Origin: Corallincola holothuriorum
GTDB taxonomy: Bacteria; Pseudomonadota; Gammaproteobacteria; Enterobacterales; Neiellaceae
Direction: 5' to 3'
NCBI RefSeq assembly: GCF_003336225.1
Contig: NZ_QPID01000013.1
Coordinates: 62,001-126,000, forward strand
DNA: 64,000 nt
The notes beneath the pieces are model-generated. The model saw only the letters and a list, made by a program, of their open reading frames with translations, ran no database searches and had not been told where the DNA came from. Positions 26,577 to 36,386 of this stretch are shown here, in pieces (the stretch's first letter is position 1; each line of letters starts with the position of its first letter). The position numbers and the translations under genes were made by a program.

Positions 26577-28133
26577 ATGGAAATTACTCGTCAGAAAAGC
26601 TCGGAGTCGTCAGTTAGCAGTCGTCTGTTTCGCGGATGGAAACGACAGATCCTGCTAGTTAGCCTATTTCTGACATCGCTGCTGTTATTAGGCTGCGATC
26701 CGACGCAACCAGACAAAACACACCTGCAACAGATTTTGGATCGGGGTGAGTTACGTGTGGGCACGATTTATTCGAGTACCACATACCTGTTTGGCCCGAA
26801 CGGCCCTGAAGGCATCGATTACGAGTTAGCAAAACAACTTGCCGATTACCTTGGCGTCGAACTTAAGATGGTACCTAGCTATACCATTGATGATCTGTTC
26901 ACCCAATTGAATGCAGGCCGTGTCGACATCCTCGCTGCAGGCTTGGCAGTCACAGATCAACGACGAGAGTTTTATAGCTTCTCCCCCGCCTATCAATGGA
27001 TCAGCCAAAAGGTTGTTTATAAAAAGGGGCGTAAACGCCCACGCAACCTTGGCCAATTAGACGGTGTTATTCGCGTCATCGCCAACTCCAGCCATGCCGA
27101 AACACTCGAAAGGTTTAAAACCGATTATCCGAATCTTGATTGGGAAGTCACCACAGAGCATGACAGTGAAGAGTTAATGCAGAAAGTGTTGGCTGGCGAT
27201 ATCGACTTTACCATCGTCGACTCAAGCCAACTGGATCTGTTCCGTCGCTATCACACCGAACTCTCCCTCGCTTTTACTGTAGTCAAAGAGCAGCCCGTGG
27301 CCTGGTTGATGCAAAAAGGCAATAATGATGCATTACAAGCCGCGTTAATTGAGTTTTTCGGCGAGATGCAGTCAAGTGGCATGATCGCCCAGCTCGAAGA
27401 GAAATATTTCGGCCATGTGGGACAATTCGATTATGTCGATACCCGAGCATTTATGCGGGCAGTAGAGCGCAAGTTGCCGTCAATTAAGCCGATGTTTGAG
27501 CAATATGCGGCAGAACTTGATTGGCGTCTGCTGGCAGCGCAAAGCTATCAAGAATCCCATTGGAATCCCAATGCCCGCTCCCATACCGGTGTTCGTGGGT
27601 TAATGATGTTGACCCTTAACACTGCCAAACAATTGAAGATAGAAAATCGTCTCGACCCTGAATCCAGTATCCGCGGCGGCGCTATCTATCTCGAACAACT
27701 ATTACAACGGGTGCCCGAAAAGATCGCCCCCCACGAGCGAATTTGGTTTGCCTTAGCTGCTTACAATGTGGGCATGGGGCATGTCATCGACGCGATTAAA
27801 TTGACTCGTGCCCGTGGCAAAGATCCCTATAGCTGGACTGACGTTAAAACCACACTACCGCTACTGCGGAAGAAAAAATGGTACAAGCAGACCCGCTATG
27901 GCTACGCCCGCGGAGAAGAGCCCGTTGCTTATGTGGATAACATTCGCCGCTACTACGACGCTTTGGTTTATATCGAGGATAAAAAAGCAGCGGCAGATCG
28001 CCTAGCCCAACAGAAAGAGAAATTTAAGCAACTCACCGCAGGTATCAAGGAGTATGATGGTGACGCTGTAGACAACAAGGTGGCAGAAAAGAGCGCACCA
28101 GAAGAGCAGCTAAAAGCAGTGCCTGAACGCTAA
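26577..28133 (+). CDS. mltF: Membrane-bound lytic murein transglycosylase F
   Basis: MltF cleaves peptidoglycan at the outer membrane. The 518-residue product has a signal with lipobox LLLLGC. A solute-binding-protein type 3 domain follows (ILDRGELRVGTIYSSTTYLF, IDYELAKQLADYLGVELKMV, LNAGRVDILAAGLAVTDQRR). A C-terminal lytic transglycosylase domain has LLAAQSYQESHWNPNARSHT, where Glu of the QESHW motif is catalytic, then GVRGLMMLTLNTA and ALAAYNVGMGHVIDAI. The ATG at 26577 is preferred over an upstream start at 26511 that lengthens the n-region. The gene is divergent from purL, the common gammaproteobacterial arrangement. Confidence 0.94.
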   Translation: MEITRQKSSESSVSSRLFRGWKRQILLVSLFLTSLLLLGCDPTQPDKTHLQQILDRGELRVGTIYSSTTYLFGPNGPEGIDYELAKQLADYLGVELKMVPSYTIDDLFTQLNAGRVDILAAGLAVTDQRREFYSFSPAYQWISQKVVYKKGRKRPRNLGQLDGVIRVIANSSHAETLERFKTDYPNLDWEVTTEHDSEELMQKVLAGDIDFTIVDSSQLDLFRRYHTELSLAFTVVKEQPVAWLMQKGNNDALQAALIEFFGEMQSSGMIAQLEEKYFGHVGQFDYVDTRAFMRAVERKLPSIKPMFEQYAAELDWRLLAAQSYQESHWNPNARSHTGVRGLMMLTLNTAKQLKIENRLDPESSIRGGAIYLEQLLQRVPEKIAPHERIWFALAAYNVGMGHVIDAIKLTRARGKDPYSWTDVKTTLPLLRKKKWYKQTRYGYARGEEPVAYVDNIRRYYDALVYIEDKKAAADRLAQQKEKFKQLTAGIKEYDGDAVDNKVAEKSAPEEQLKAVPER

Positions 28134-28208
28134 ACAGCAGATTAATAAAAGTGTCACACAAGATTGTTAGTTTAGACACTTGTTCAGCACTTATTAAGGA
28201 GTGCCACC

Positions 28209-28352
28209 ATGAAACAAGTAAAACGCCTCAGCTCTCAGAGCACCCGACGCCATTTGGCCACTAAGCGCAGCCATAAAAAAGTGATGGCAAGATCACGCAA
28301 GTTCTATCTACAAACGCAGGTCGTCCAGATTCTGGATGTCGTTCACACCTAA
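28209..28352 (+). CDS. Small basic protein of 47 residues, function unknown
   Basis: A short frame with an ATG at 28209 behind AAGGAG at ideal spacing (seven bases). The product starts MKQVKRLSSQSTRRHLATKR and ends LQTQVVQILDVVHT. The first 32 residues hold about 13 Lys/Arg/His-type charges and no acidic residue, and the last 15 are neutral to acidic. No domain is recognised. The stop is directly adjacent to the stop of the convergent tadA, with no spacer. The strong ribosome site, a 75-base gap after mltF, and the base composition support it as a real gene, but no homologue is asserted. Confidence 0.6.
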   Translation: MKQVKRLSSQSTRRHLATKRSHKKVMARSRKFYLQTQVVQILDVVHT

Positions 28353-28883
28353 TTAGTCGGCTGCCGATTGTTGCTGGCGAGCCAATTTTTCCGCCCTTTT
28401 TGCCGCTCGGCGCTTACGAAAAAAACCGCTGAGCTGTTCACTGCATTCCCCAGCCAAAACGCCTGCCACCACCTCAATTTGGTGGTTCAAGTTGCCATGC
28501 CGAGTAATATCCATAATCGAACCGGCCGCACCAGTTTTCAGATCTGCCGCACCAAAGATCAACTGCCCAACTCTGCCGTGCACCATCGCGCCAGCACACA
28601 TCACGCACGGCTCAAGCGTGACGTACAATTGCGTATCCAGCAGACGATAGTTACCGATCGCCCTTCCCGCCGCTTGTAAGGCCATAACCTCAGCATGGGC
28701 TGTCGGATCATTATTGAGGATCTGTTGATTCCATCCCTCAGCGATCACCTCCCCACGATAAACCACAACCGCACCGACAGGAACTTCACCCAACGCTTCC
28801 GCATGGGCAGCAAGTGCCAATGCGCGGCGCATGAATTTTTCGTGGATCTCATTCGAGATTTCAGACATTCGTTGCTCTGACAT
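28353..28883 (-). CDS. tadA: tRNA-specific adenosine deaminase TadA
   Basis: TadA converts A34 to inosine in tRNA-Arg(ACG). The product (176 residues from the ATG at 28883) has the cytidine-deaminase-type zinc site: His and catalytic Glu in DPTAHAEVMALQAAG, and two Cys in VTLEPCVMCAGAMVHGRVG. The substrate-fold part (FGAADLKTGAAGSIMDI) is also typical. A second ATG at 28868 (MSEISNEIHEKFMRRAL) is equally credible, with AGAG before it. The C-terminal KRRAAKRAEKLARQQQ tail is basic. Its stop abuts the 47-residue ORF stop. Confidence 0.93.
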   Translation of the reverse strand: MSEQRMSEISNEIHEKFMRRALALAAHAEALGEVPVGAVVVYRGEVIAEGWNQQILNNDPTAHAEVMALQAAGRAIGNYRLLDTQLYVTLEPCVMCAGAMVHGRVGQLIFGAADLKTGAAGSIMDITRHGNLNHQIEVVAGVLAGECSEQLSGFFRKRRAAKRAEKLARQQQSAAD

Positions 28884-28953
28884 AAATAGCGAAGCCAATA
28901 ATTAAAAAAATTTCCAAAGCATGAACTATCACTGACGCCAAACATATCGTCAT

Positions 28954-28979
28954 AAAAAAGCCGGCATTTCCGCCGGCTA
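28954..28979 (-). terminator. Intrinsic terminator after guaA
   Basis: On the minus strand the stem AGCCGGC/GCCGGCT with a six-base loop is followed by T6. It lies 23 bases after the guaA stop and before tadA. Confidence 0.87.
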
Positions 28980-29001
28980 ATTCAACCTCATCGCAGGAAA
29001 G

Positions 29002-30579
29002 CTATTCCCACTCGATGGTTGCAGGCGGCTTACCGGAGATGTCGTATACCACACGAGAGATACCATCGATCTCATTGATAATGCGGTTAGATACCTTACC
29101 CAGGAAGTCGTATGGCAAATGTGCCCAATGCGCAGTCATAAAGTCGATGGTTTCCACCGCACGCAGTGATACCACCCAATCATATTTACGACCATCCCCC
29201 ATCACCCCCACAGAGCGCACAGGCAGGAACACGGTAAATGCCTGACTGACTTTGTGGTACAGATCAGCAGCGTGAAGCTCTTCAATAAAGATAGCGTCCG
29301 CGCGGCGCAGCAAGTCACAATACTCTTTTTTCACTTCACCAAGTACCCGAACGCCAAGACCAGGCCCAGGGAATGGGTGACGATAAAGCATGTCATAAGG
29401 CAGGCCTAATTCCAGGCCAATACGGCGCACTTCATCTTTAAACAGTTCACGCAAAGGTTCAACTAAGCCCATCTCCATATCGTCAGGCAAGCCGCCAACG
29501 TTATGGTGAGACTTAATCACATGAGCCTTACCCGTTTTTGACGCCGCTGATTCAATCACATCAGGATAGATAGTGCCCTGGGCGAGCCATTTAGCATTCG
29601 CCAGTTTGTTGGCTTCTTCATCAAACACTTCGATAAAAGTATGGCCAATGGATTTACGTTTTGCCTCAGGCTCGTCAATACCAGCCAGGTTATTGAGGAA
29701 GCGGTCTTCGGCGTCAACCTTGATGATATTGAGACCAAAATGGTCACCGAACATCTCCATCACCTGCTCGCCTTCATGTAAGCGCAGCAAACCATTGTCG
29801 ACAAATACACAGGTCAATTGCTTACCGATAGCTCGGTGCAACAGCATTGCTGTCACTGACGAATCAACACCGCCGGATAAACCGAGGATCACCTCATCGC
29901 TACCCACCTGCTGCTTAATCTGCGCCACTGCGTCTTCAATAATGGATGACGGCGTCCACAACTTCTCGCAACCACAAGTGTTGATCACAAAGTGTTCCAG
30001 CATACGCTGGCCTTGGCGAGTGTGGGTGACTTCAGGGTGGAACTGCACGCCATAGAATTTTTTCTCTTCATTGGCGATTGCTGCATGGGGGCATGAATCC
30101 GTACGGGCGATGGTGCTAAAACCAGCAGGTGGCTGCCCCACTTTATCACCGTGGCTCATCCATACATCTAACAAGGCATTGCCGTTCGCGCCGACATGAT
30201 CTTCGATATTGTGCAGTAACTGGCTATCAGCAATCACTTCCACTTGTGCGTAACCGAATTCGCGATGATCAGAGCCAACCACCTCGCCACCTAACTGCGC
30301 TGTCATTGTCTGCATGCCATAACAGATCCCCAATACAGGAACACCGGCGGTAAACACATAATCAGGGGCTTTCAGACCAACATCATTGCCGACACTCTCT
30401 GGGCTACCGGACAGAATGATACCCCGCGGATTGAACTCGCGGATCTGCTCTTCCGTGACATCACAAGACCAAAGTTCGCAGAATACGCCAATCTCACGGA
30501 TACGGCGGGCGATCAGTTGGGTGTACTGTGAGCCAAAATCAAGGATCAATATACGATGGTCATGAATGTTCTTAGTCAT
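29002..30579 (-). CDS. guaA: GMP synthase (glutamine-hydrolysing) GuaA
   Basis: GuaA converts XMP to GMP with glutamine and ATP. The 525-residue product begins [20 protein letters not shown]. The amidotransferase Cys86 is in [10 protein letters not shown] and the His in [10 protein letters not shown]. The ATP pyrophosphatase P-loop is [12 protein letters not shown], and the C-terminus is [16 protein letters not shown]. The start at 30579 follows AGGAAAACC and matches the family N-terminus; an upstream frame extension is ignored. It follows guaB by 76 bases, in the conserved guaBA order. Confidence 0.97.
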   Translation of the reverse strand: MTKNIHDHRILILDFGSQYTQLIARRIREIGVFCELWSCDVTEEQIREFNPRGIILSGSPESVGNDVGLKAPDYVFTAGVPVLGICYGMQTMTAQLGGEVVGSDHREFGYAQVEVIADSQLLHNIEDHVGANGNALLDVWMSHGDKVGQPPAGFSTIARTDSCPHAAIANEEKKFYGVQFHPEVTHTRQGQRMLEHFVINTCGCEKLWTPSSIIEDAVAQIKQQVGSDEVILGLSGGVDSSVTAMLLHRAIGKQLTCVFVDNGLLRLHEGEQVMEMFGDHFGLNIIKVDAEDRFLNNLAGIDEPEAKRKSIGHTFIEVFDEEANKLANAKWLAQGTIYPDVIESAASKTGKAHVIKSHHNVGGLPDDMEMGLVEPLRELFKDEVRRIGLELGLPYDMLYRHPFPGPGLGVRVLGEVKKEYCDLLRRADAIFIEELHAADLYHKVSQAFTVFLPVRSVGVMGDGRKYDWVVSLRAVETIDFMTAHWAHLPYDFLGKVSNRIINEIDGISRVVYDISGKPPATIEWE

Positions 30580-30607
30580 GGTTTTCCTGCTATTCGGAAA
30601 ATGAAAA

Positions 30608-30630
30608 TGGGCTGACACAGAGTCAGCCCA
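30608..30630 (-). promoter_or_regulatory. Hairpin in the guaB-guaA gap
   Basis: A perfect 9-bp stem TGGGCTGAC/GTCAGCCCA with a five-base loop is followed on the minus strand by ATTTTCATTTTC. It stands 29 bases before the guaA ATG. It may be a partial terminator or a stabilising hairpin that sets the guaB to guaA ratio. Confidence 0.5.
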
Positions 30631-30655
30631 AGCAACAAAATAGTAATGCTAAAGT

Positions 30656-32125
30656 TTAACCCATACGGTAGTTGGGTGCTTCTTTAGTAATAGTCACATC
30701 ATGTACATGAGATTCACCCATACCAGCACTGGTGATCTTCACGAATTCAGCTTTCGTGCGCAGTAGCTCGATTGAGCCACAGCCAGTCAAGCCCATGCAG
30801 CTGCGCAGGCCACCCATCTGCTGATGGATAATGTTTGCTACTGCACCTTTGTAAGGTATGCGCCCTTCGATACCTTCCGGTACCAATTTATCCGCCGCAT
30901 TATCCGTTTGGAAATAGCGATCTGATGAACCTTGAGTTTGCGACATGGCACCTAATGACCCCATACCACGGTAGCTCTTAAACGCTCGCCCTTGGTACAG
31001 CTCAATTTCGCCAGGAGCTTCATCTGTACCAGCAAACATAGAGCCAACCATCACACAACTAGCGCCAGCAGCTAAGGCCTTAGCAATGTCTCCGGAGAAA
31101 CGGATACCACCGTCGGCAATCACTGGAATATTGCGATCTTTCAATGCTTCTACGGCATCAGAAACCGCGGTGATCTGAGGTACGCCAACACCGGTAACGA
31201 TCCGAGTGGTACAGATAGAACCGGGACCGATCCCGACTTTAACAGCACTCACCCCGGCATCAGCCAGTGCAACAGCACCTGCAGCTGTTGCTACGTTACC
31301 GCCTACAATCTGTAGATCAGGGTATTTAGCACGGGTTTCGCGAATACGTTGCAAAACACCTTCTGAGTGACCATGTGAAGAATCAATCAATAGCACATCA
31401 ACACCGGCGTTAAACAAGGCTTCAATGCGCTCTTCGTTACCCGCACCGGCACCTACTGCGGCACCAACACGCAAGCTTCCATCGCTATCTTTACAGGCGT
31501 TTGGCTTACGTTCCGCTTTTTTGAAGTCTTTTACTGTGATCATACCGTTCAGTTTGAAGGCATCATCAACCACGAGAATTTTTTCTAGTCGATGCTCATG
31601 CATCATGTGGTGCACTTCATCAGCTGTCGCATCTTTATGGATGGTCACCAGACGCTCTTTTGAAGTCATCACGTCAGAGACCTTTTTATCCATGTCAGGC
31701 TCGAAACGCACATCTCGGCTGGTAACAATGCCGACTAGATTGTTTTCACTGTCAGTGACCGGGAACCCTTTAAAGCCGTGCTGAGCAGAAAGCTCTTTCA
31801 ACTCACCGATAGTCAAGTCAGGGTGCACAGTAACAGGATCAGCAACCACACCACTTTCGAATTTCTTCACTTTGCGTACCATCGCCGCCTGGGCTTCGAT
31901 ACTCATGTTTTTGTGAATAAAACCGATACCCCCTTCCTGAGCCAAAGCAATTGCTAAATTGGCTTCAGTCACGGTGTCCATAGCCGCCGAGACCATAGGC
32001 ACGTTGAGACTAATAGTACTAGTCAGCTGGGTATTGAGCGTGGCCGTATTAGGCAGCACGGTAGAATGTGCAGGGACGAGTAAAACATCGTCAAATGTGA
32101 GCGCTTCTTGGGCAATTCTTAGCAT
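30656..32125 (-). CDS. guaB: IMP dehydrogenase GuaB
   Basis: GuaB oxidises IMP to XMP with NAD+, the first committed step to GMP. The 489-residue product has the TIM-barrel start [20 protein letters not shown], a CBS pair inserted at about residues 90-205 ([33 protein letters not shown]), NAD-site [15 protein letters not shown], and the catalytic Cys in [20 protein letters not shown]. It is divergent from xseA, which is the usual gammaproteobacterial neighbourhood. Confidence 0.97.
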   Translation of the reverse strand: MLRIAQEALTFDDVLLVPAHSTVLPNTATLNTQLTSTISLNVPMVSAAMDTVTEANLAIALAQEGGIGFIHKNMSIEAQAAMVRKVKKFESGVVADPVTVHPDLTIGELKELSAQHGFKGFPVTDSENNLVGIVTSRDVRFEPDMDKKVSDVMTSKERLVTIHKDATADEVHHMMHEHRLEKILVVDDAFKLNGMITVKDFKKAERKPNACKDSDGSLRVGAAVGAGAGNEERIEALFNAGVDVLLIDSSHGHSEGVLQRIRETRAKYPDLQIVGGNVATAAGAVALADAGVSAVKVGIGPGSICTTRIVTGVGVPQITAVSDAVEALKDRNIPVIADGGIRFSGDIAKALAAGASCVMVGSMFAGTDEAPGEIELYQGRAFKSYRGMGSLGAMSQTQGSSDRYFQTDNAADKLVPEGIEGRIPYKGAVANIIHQQMGGLRSCMGLTGCGSIELLRTKAEFVKITSAGMGESHVHDVTITKEAPNYRMG

Positions 32126-32313
32126 CGCAACTATACCTGAAACCAGTTGAAGGAGGTTGATTAAGTTGCGGCCGGATTCTACCCTAAGGCAACTATCGAG
32201 TAAAACTATTTTGTGATCTAACGCAAGATGATAATAGGTCAGTTTTGCTGATAAACTAGCTTACGTGTCAGCTTTTGTTGCCACCTGTTCTTTTCCGCAA
32301 TCATAAGAATCCG

Positions 32314-33660
32314 ATGTCCAATCAAAAAGTATTCTCTGTCTCCACCCTCAACCGCTGTGCCCGCCAATTACTGGAAGAGGGGTTGGGTACGGTCTGGTTA
32401 CAGGGCGAGTTATCAAACTTTGTCGCTGCTGCATCCGGTCATTGGTACTTCAGCCTGAAAGATGAGCGGTCTCAGGTCAAAGGCGCCATGTTTCGCGGTA
32501 AGAACCGCTTAGTCAGCTTGAAACCCAAGAGCGGCCTGCAGGTGTTAGTCAGAGCCCAGGTCAGCCTGTATGAACCCAGAGGCGACTATCAGCTAATCAT
32601 TGAGCAGATGGAGGACGCTGGCGAAGGAGTCCTAAAACAAAAGTTCGACCAACTGAAGCTGGCACTCGCCGCAGAGGGGCTGTTCTCAACCGAGCACAAA
32701 CAAGCGATCCCGGCGCACCCTATTAGCGTTGGGGTGATTACTTCTGCCACCGGTGCAGCCATCCATGACATTCTTTCGGTCCTGAAGCGGCGTAACCCGG
32801 CTATACGGGTGGTACTTTACCCGACTCAGGTACAGGGCGACACAGCGGCAGCACAGATCGCTGAAGCGATTCTCACCGCTAATCGACGTAACGAGTGTGA
32901 CCTACTCATTGTCGGCCGGGGCGGCGGTTCACTGGAAGATCTCAGGGCCTTTAATGAAGAGGTGGTTGCTCGAGCCATTTATCAAAGCCAGCTGCCTATT
33001 ATCAGTGCGGTCGGCCATGAGATTGATACCACCATTGCCGATTATGTCGCAGATATGCGCGCCCCGACCCCCTCAGCGGCAGCTGAATATGTCAGTGGTG
33101 ATCAACAACACCAACGGCAGCAGTTGTCACAACTGTCGCTGCGCTTAAAACAAGCTGTTAGTCGTCTGCTACTGCGGGATAGCAACAAACTGCAACAACT
33201 GCAGCGTAACCTGCAACTCAACCATCCCGATCGTCGTCTGCAACAACAGACACAGCGTCTTGATGAGCTAAGCCGACGCCTACTGCACACGGGAAACCAA
33301 GGCATAGCGCATGCATCGCAACGCTATGCTCAACTCGCCCAGCGCTTACAACGCTCGGATCCTGCCTATCGGCTCGAACACCTGAAAACCAGACAACAAC
33401 AGCTAACGCAGCAGCTCACCAGCAACATGCAGCGCCATTTGCAGATGCAACGCAACCAATGGCAGCACCAGTGTCAAGAACTGTCGCTGGTCAGCCCGCT
33501 AGCGACTCTCAATCGTGGTTACTCCATAACCCGGGACCAGCAAAGCCAGCAAGTGATCAAAACAACCACTCAGGTGATGGTTGGACAGCAGATAAACTCA
33601 CAGCTCAATGACGGTAGCGTTGTGAGCGAAGTTATCGCCATTCAAGCGAACGCGGAATAA
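32314..33660 (+). CDS. xseA: Exodeoxyribonuclease VII large subunit XseA
   Basis: XseA is the catalytic subunit of exonuclease VII, which degrades single-stranded DNA. The 448-residue product has an N-terminal OB fold (VFSVSTLNRCARQLLEEGLG, GHWYFSLKDERSQVKGAMFR) and the conserved core ITSATGAAIHDILSVLKRR and DLLIVGRGGGSLEDLRAFNE. The AVGHEIDTTIADYVADMRAP motif follows. A long Gln/Arg/Leu-rich coiled-coil region and a C-terminal LNRGYSITRD segment complete the family pattern. The ATG at 32314 was preferred over a start at 32275 since homologues begin near MSNQKVFSVS. Confidence 0.95.
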   Translation: MSNQKVFSVSTLNRCARQLLEEGLGTVWLQGELSNFVAAASGHWYFSLKDERSQVKGAMFRGKNRLVSLKPKSGLQVLVRAQVSLYEPRGDYQLIIEQMEDAGEGVLKQKFDQLKLALAAEGLFSTEHKQAIPAHPISVGVITSATGAAIHDILSVLKRRNPAIRVVLYPTQVQGDTAAAQIAEAILTANRRNECDLLIVGRGGGSLEDLRAFNEEVVARAIYQSQLPIISAVGHEIDTTIADYVADMRAPTPSAAAEYVSGDQQHQRQQLSQLSLRLKQAVSRLLLRDSNKLQQLQRNLQLNHPDRRLQQQTQRLDELSRRLLHTGNQGIAHASQRYAQLAQRLQRSDPAYRLEHLKTRQQQLTQQLTSNMQRHLQMQRNQWQHQCQELSLVSPLATLNRGYSITRDQQSQQVIKTTTQVMVGQQINSQLNDGSVVSEVIAIQANAE

Positions 33661-33686
33661 TAAAAATTTAACGGGGATTGTAGACA

Positions 33687-34301
33687 GTGAATATCGACTT
33701 TTCTCAGCTCAGTGGCAGTGAGATCTACCACATTATGACCCAGACTATCGTACCCAGACCTATCGCTTGGGTGCTAACTGACAGCGGCGAACAGAACTAC
33801 AACCTGGCCCCTTTTTCATATTTCAATGCCATCTGCAGCACGCCACCACTAATAATGTTTTCTGTTGGTAAAAAACCCGATGGCAGCGATAAAGATACGC
33901 TACACAACATTCAACGCAACAAACAGTTTGTTGTGCATATTCCAGGTGCCGAGATGGCGGCGACGGTCACAGAAACAGCAAAGTCCCTGCCCCACGGAGA
34001 ATCTGAGCTCAACCTCAGCCAGCTCGCCACCGAGCCATTCACTGATTTTCCCCTGCCAAGAATTAGTCAATGCAAACTGGCGATGGCCTGCTCATTGTTC
34101 CAAATACAAGCCATTGGCGATGTACCGCAACAACTGGTTTTTGGCAAAGTTGAACAGCTCTATATCAACGACGCCGTGGCCAAAGAAGATAACAAAGGAC
34201 GGCTCAAAGTAGACGCGATGGAGCTAGATCCACTCGCCCGCCTAGGAGCCAATGAATATGCCAGCTTAGGTGATAGCTATAGCCACACGCGCCCTAAGTA
34301 A
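33687..34301 (+). CDS. Flavin reductase-fold (DIM6/NTAB-type) protein
   Basis: The 204-residue product has the FMN-binding split-barrel pattern of flavin-reductase-like proteins: QTIVPRPIAWVLTDSGEQNY, NLAPFSYFNAICSTPPLIMF, SVGKKPDGSDKDTLHNI and VVHIPGAEMAATVTETA. The C-terminal part LQLVFGKVEQLYINDA is partly family-typical. The PRPIAWV element marks the large uncharacterised DIM6/NTAB subgroup, whose substrates are mostly unknown. Start is a GTG at 33687 with GGGGA upstream. It follows xseA by 26 bases and may be cotranscribed. Confidence 0.82.
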   Translation: MNIDFSQLSGSEIYHIMTQTIVPRPIAWVLTDSGEQNYNLAPFSYFNAICSTPPLIMFSVGKKPDGSDKDTLHNIQRNKQFVVHIPGAEMAATVTETAKSLPHGESELNLSQLATEPFTDFPLPRISQCKLAMACSLFQIQAIGDVPQQLVFGKVEQLYINDAVAKEDNKGRLKVDAMELDPLARLGANEYASLGDSYSHTRPK

Positions 34302-34304
34302 CGC

Positions 34305-34335
34305 GAAGGAAGAGAGCGCTAGGCGCCTTTCCTTC
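34305..34335. terminator. Possible terminator between convergent flavin-reductase gene and fbp
   Basis: GAAGGAA and TTCCTTC form a 7-bp outer stem around a GC-rich centre in the 51-base gap between two convergent stops. There is no clear T tract, so this is a weak call. Confidence 0.3.
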
Positions 34336-34352
34336 ATCGATGACCTTTGCGA

Positions 34353-35360
34353 CTAGCCAAACTCCTTGATCAGATCTTCGACAGTTTTCACCATATTCGT
34401 TGAACCAACAAAAAATGGCGTACGCTGATGCAGCTCCGTCGGCTTAATATCAAGAATACGTTGATAGCCGTCGCTAGCGCGGCCTCCAGCTTGCTCGACG
34501 AGATAGGCAATCGGATTACATTCATACAATAAGCGCAGCTTACCGTTTGGATTTTTCATTGTTGAGGGGTATAGGTAGATCCCTCCTTTCATCAGGTTGC
34601 GGTGGAAGTCCGCCACCAGAGAGCCAATATAACGGGCAGTAAAGGGACGATGTGTCGCTTCATCTTCTGCTTGGCAATACTTGATATACATCTTCACGCC
34701 ATCGGGGAATTTGATGTAGTTGCCTTCGTTAATCGAATAGATCAGGCCATCTTCCGGTGTGCAGATATTTTCATGGGAGAGTGCAAACACGCCAAGCGAG
34801 GGATCATAGGTAAAGCCATGGACACCATGGCCAGTGCTATACACTAAAACTGTCGAAGAGCCATAGATGATATAACCAGCGGCCACTTGCTGATTACCTG
34901 GCTGGAGAAAATCTTCCAGTGTCACCGGCGTGCCCCGCGGCGACACCCTTTTATAAATCGAGAAGATAGTACCGATAGAGACGTTAACATCAATATTTGA
35001 AGATCCATCCAGCGGATCGGTCAGCACCACATACTTAGCGTTGTTATTTACCTCAGAGTCAAAAACAACATAATCCTCTTCCTCTTCTGAGGCCATACCA
35101 CACACTTCGCCACGCGCTTCTAGCGCCGCTTTGAATTTCTCATTGGCATAGACATCGAGTTTCTGCTGCTCTTCACCCTGAATATTCTGCTCACCCACGG
35201 CGCCGGTGATATCGGCCAATCCCGCTTTATTGACCTCACGATTGACCACTTTAGCCGCCAACCTTATGGCACTCAGCAGACCGGTGAGATCACCGGTCGC
35301 CTCTGGAAAATCGGCCTGCTTCTGAACGATAAACTCTCCGAGGGTGATCATTTTCTGCAT
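34353..35360 (-). CDS. fbp: Fructose-1,6-bisphosphatase class 1
   Basis: Fbp removes the 1-phosphate from fructose 1,6-bisphosphate in gluconeogenesis. The 335-residue product has [20 protein letters not shown], the metal site [40 protein letters not shown] and [20 protein letters not shown], all class I signatures. Length equals the E. coli enzyme (332). It is encoded alone with a 159-base gap upstream to menA. Confidence 0.97.
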   Translation of the reverse strand: MQKMITLGEFIVQKQADFPEATGDLTGLLSAIRLAAKVVNREVNKAGLADITGAVGEQNIQGEEQQKLDVYANEKFKAALEARGEVCGMASEEEEDYVVFDSEVNNNAKYVVLTDPLDGSSNIDVNVSIGTIFSIYKRVSPRGTPVTLEDFLQPGNQQVAAGYIIYGSSTVLVYSTGHGVHGFTYDPSLGVFALSHENICTPEDGLIYSINEGNYIKFPDGVKMYIKYCQAEDEATHRPFTARYIGSLVADFHRNLMKGGIYLYPSTMKNPNGKLRLLYECNPIAYLVEQAGGRASDGYQRILDIKPTELHQRTPFFVGSTNMVKTVEDLIKEFG

Positions 35361-35519
35361 TTTCTTCTCTCCGTAGGGCCTTTGGTGAGGCTTGTTGTTT
35401 TATTAACCATGTACAACAAATGGAGATTTAGCAACTGGTCTGGCCAGATAATTTGAGCTAGAAGGGCCGGAAAGGTGTCCGTCAGCATTGACGAAATGTT
35501 GAGGCTGCAGGGTAAAAAA

Positions 35520-36386
35520 CTAAATAGTAAAGTAAAAACAGCTGAGTACAGCGAGCCAGAGCGAATAGAAAGAGGTCCAGCCCAATAAGGGATTAAGTGC
35601 CTGAGCTTGACGCTTCAGCAGCTGGCTAATCAGCCATACGGCGACAAAAACCGTCGCTATCCACAAGCTCAACCAAACAACGACGTTTAGCTGATTAATG
35701 GTCAATGCTAATGGCAGTAACAAGGCTGCACTATACAAAACAACGCTGTTTTGCCGGCCAATACGCACCGGCAAGGTCTTTTTCCCTGCCGCCGTATCTG
35801 TCGAAATATCGCGGATATTGTTCACCAACATAATGGCACAGACAGGAAGCCCCACTAACACAGCGGCTAACCAGGCGGCTTTCGACATCAGCTGAGTATG
35901 CATAAAGTAACTACCGACCACCGCAACCACACCGAAAAACAGAAATACCGTGATCTCTCCCAGACCTAAACTGGCCAAGGGCCTCGGACCACCACTGTAC
36001 AGGTAGGCAGCGATAAGACTGGCGATCCCCACGGGCAACAACCAAAGGGAGCCGAACACCACGATATAGAGTCCAGCAAGGCTTGCCGCCAACGCACTTA
36101 ACACCATAGCCGCTCGCATCTGACCATGGGTGACTAAACCAGACTGGGTCGCACGCTGAGGCCCCACCCGTGCATCGGTATCAACCCCGGTAAGCGCATC
36201 AAAATAGTCGTTGGCGTAGTTGACAAAAATTTGCAGGGCTAGGGCGCAAAGTAAACTGGCGAGCAATAAACCGCTCTGCAGTTGGTCCTCAAGGTACGCC
36301 AACCAATTACCGACGATTAAGGGAGCAAGTGAAGCCGGCAAGGTACGAGGCCTTGCCGCTTGAAACCAAACAAAAAGCTGACGCAT
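35520..36386 (-). CDS. menA: 1,4-dihydroxy-2-naphthoate polyprenyltransferase MenA
   Basis: MenA attaches the isoprenoid tail in menaquinone synthesis at the inner membrane. The 288-residue product is hydrophobic with about eight membrane segments. It has the UbiA-family aspartate motifs NYANDYFDALTGVDTDARVG and NNIRDISTDTAAGKKTLPVR. The start MRQLFVWFQAARPRTLPASL is typical of MenA. The ATG at 36386 shares one base with the nlpI stop (TGATG), so translation may be coupled. This implies that the organism uses menaquinone, as facultative anaerobic Alteromonadales do. Confidence 0.93.
   Translation of the reverse strand: MRQLFVWFQAARPRTLPASLAPLIVGNWLAYLEDQLQSGLLLASLLCALALQIFVNYANDYFDALTGVDTDARVGPQRATQSGLVTHGQMRAAMVLSALAASLAGLYIVVFGSLWLLPVGIASLIAAYLYSGGPRPLASLGLGEITVFLFFGVVAVVGSYFMHTQLMSKAAWLAAVLVGLPVCAIMLVNNIRDISTDTAAGKKTLPVRIGRQNSVVLYSAALLLPLALTINQLNVVVWLSLWIATVFVAVWLISQLLKRQAQALNPLLGWTSFYSLWLAVLSCFYFTI

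Noticed and set aside
28368-28880. Plus-strand frames opposite tadA
   Set aside because: They are the complement of TadA zinc-site codons with no ribosome site or known motif.
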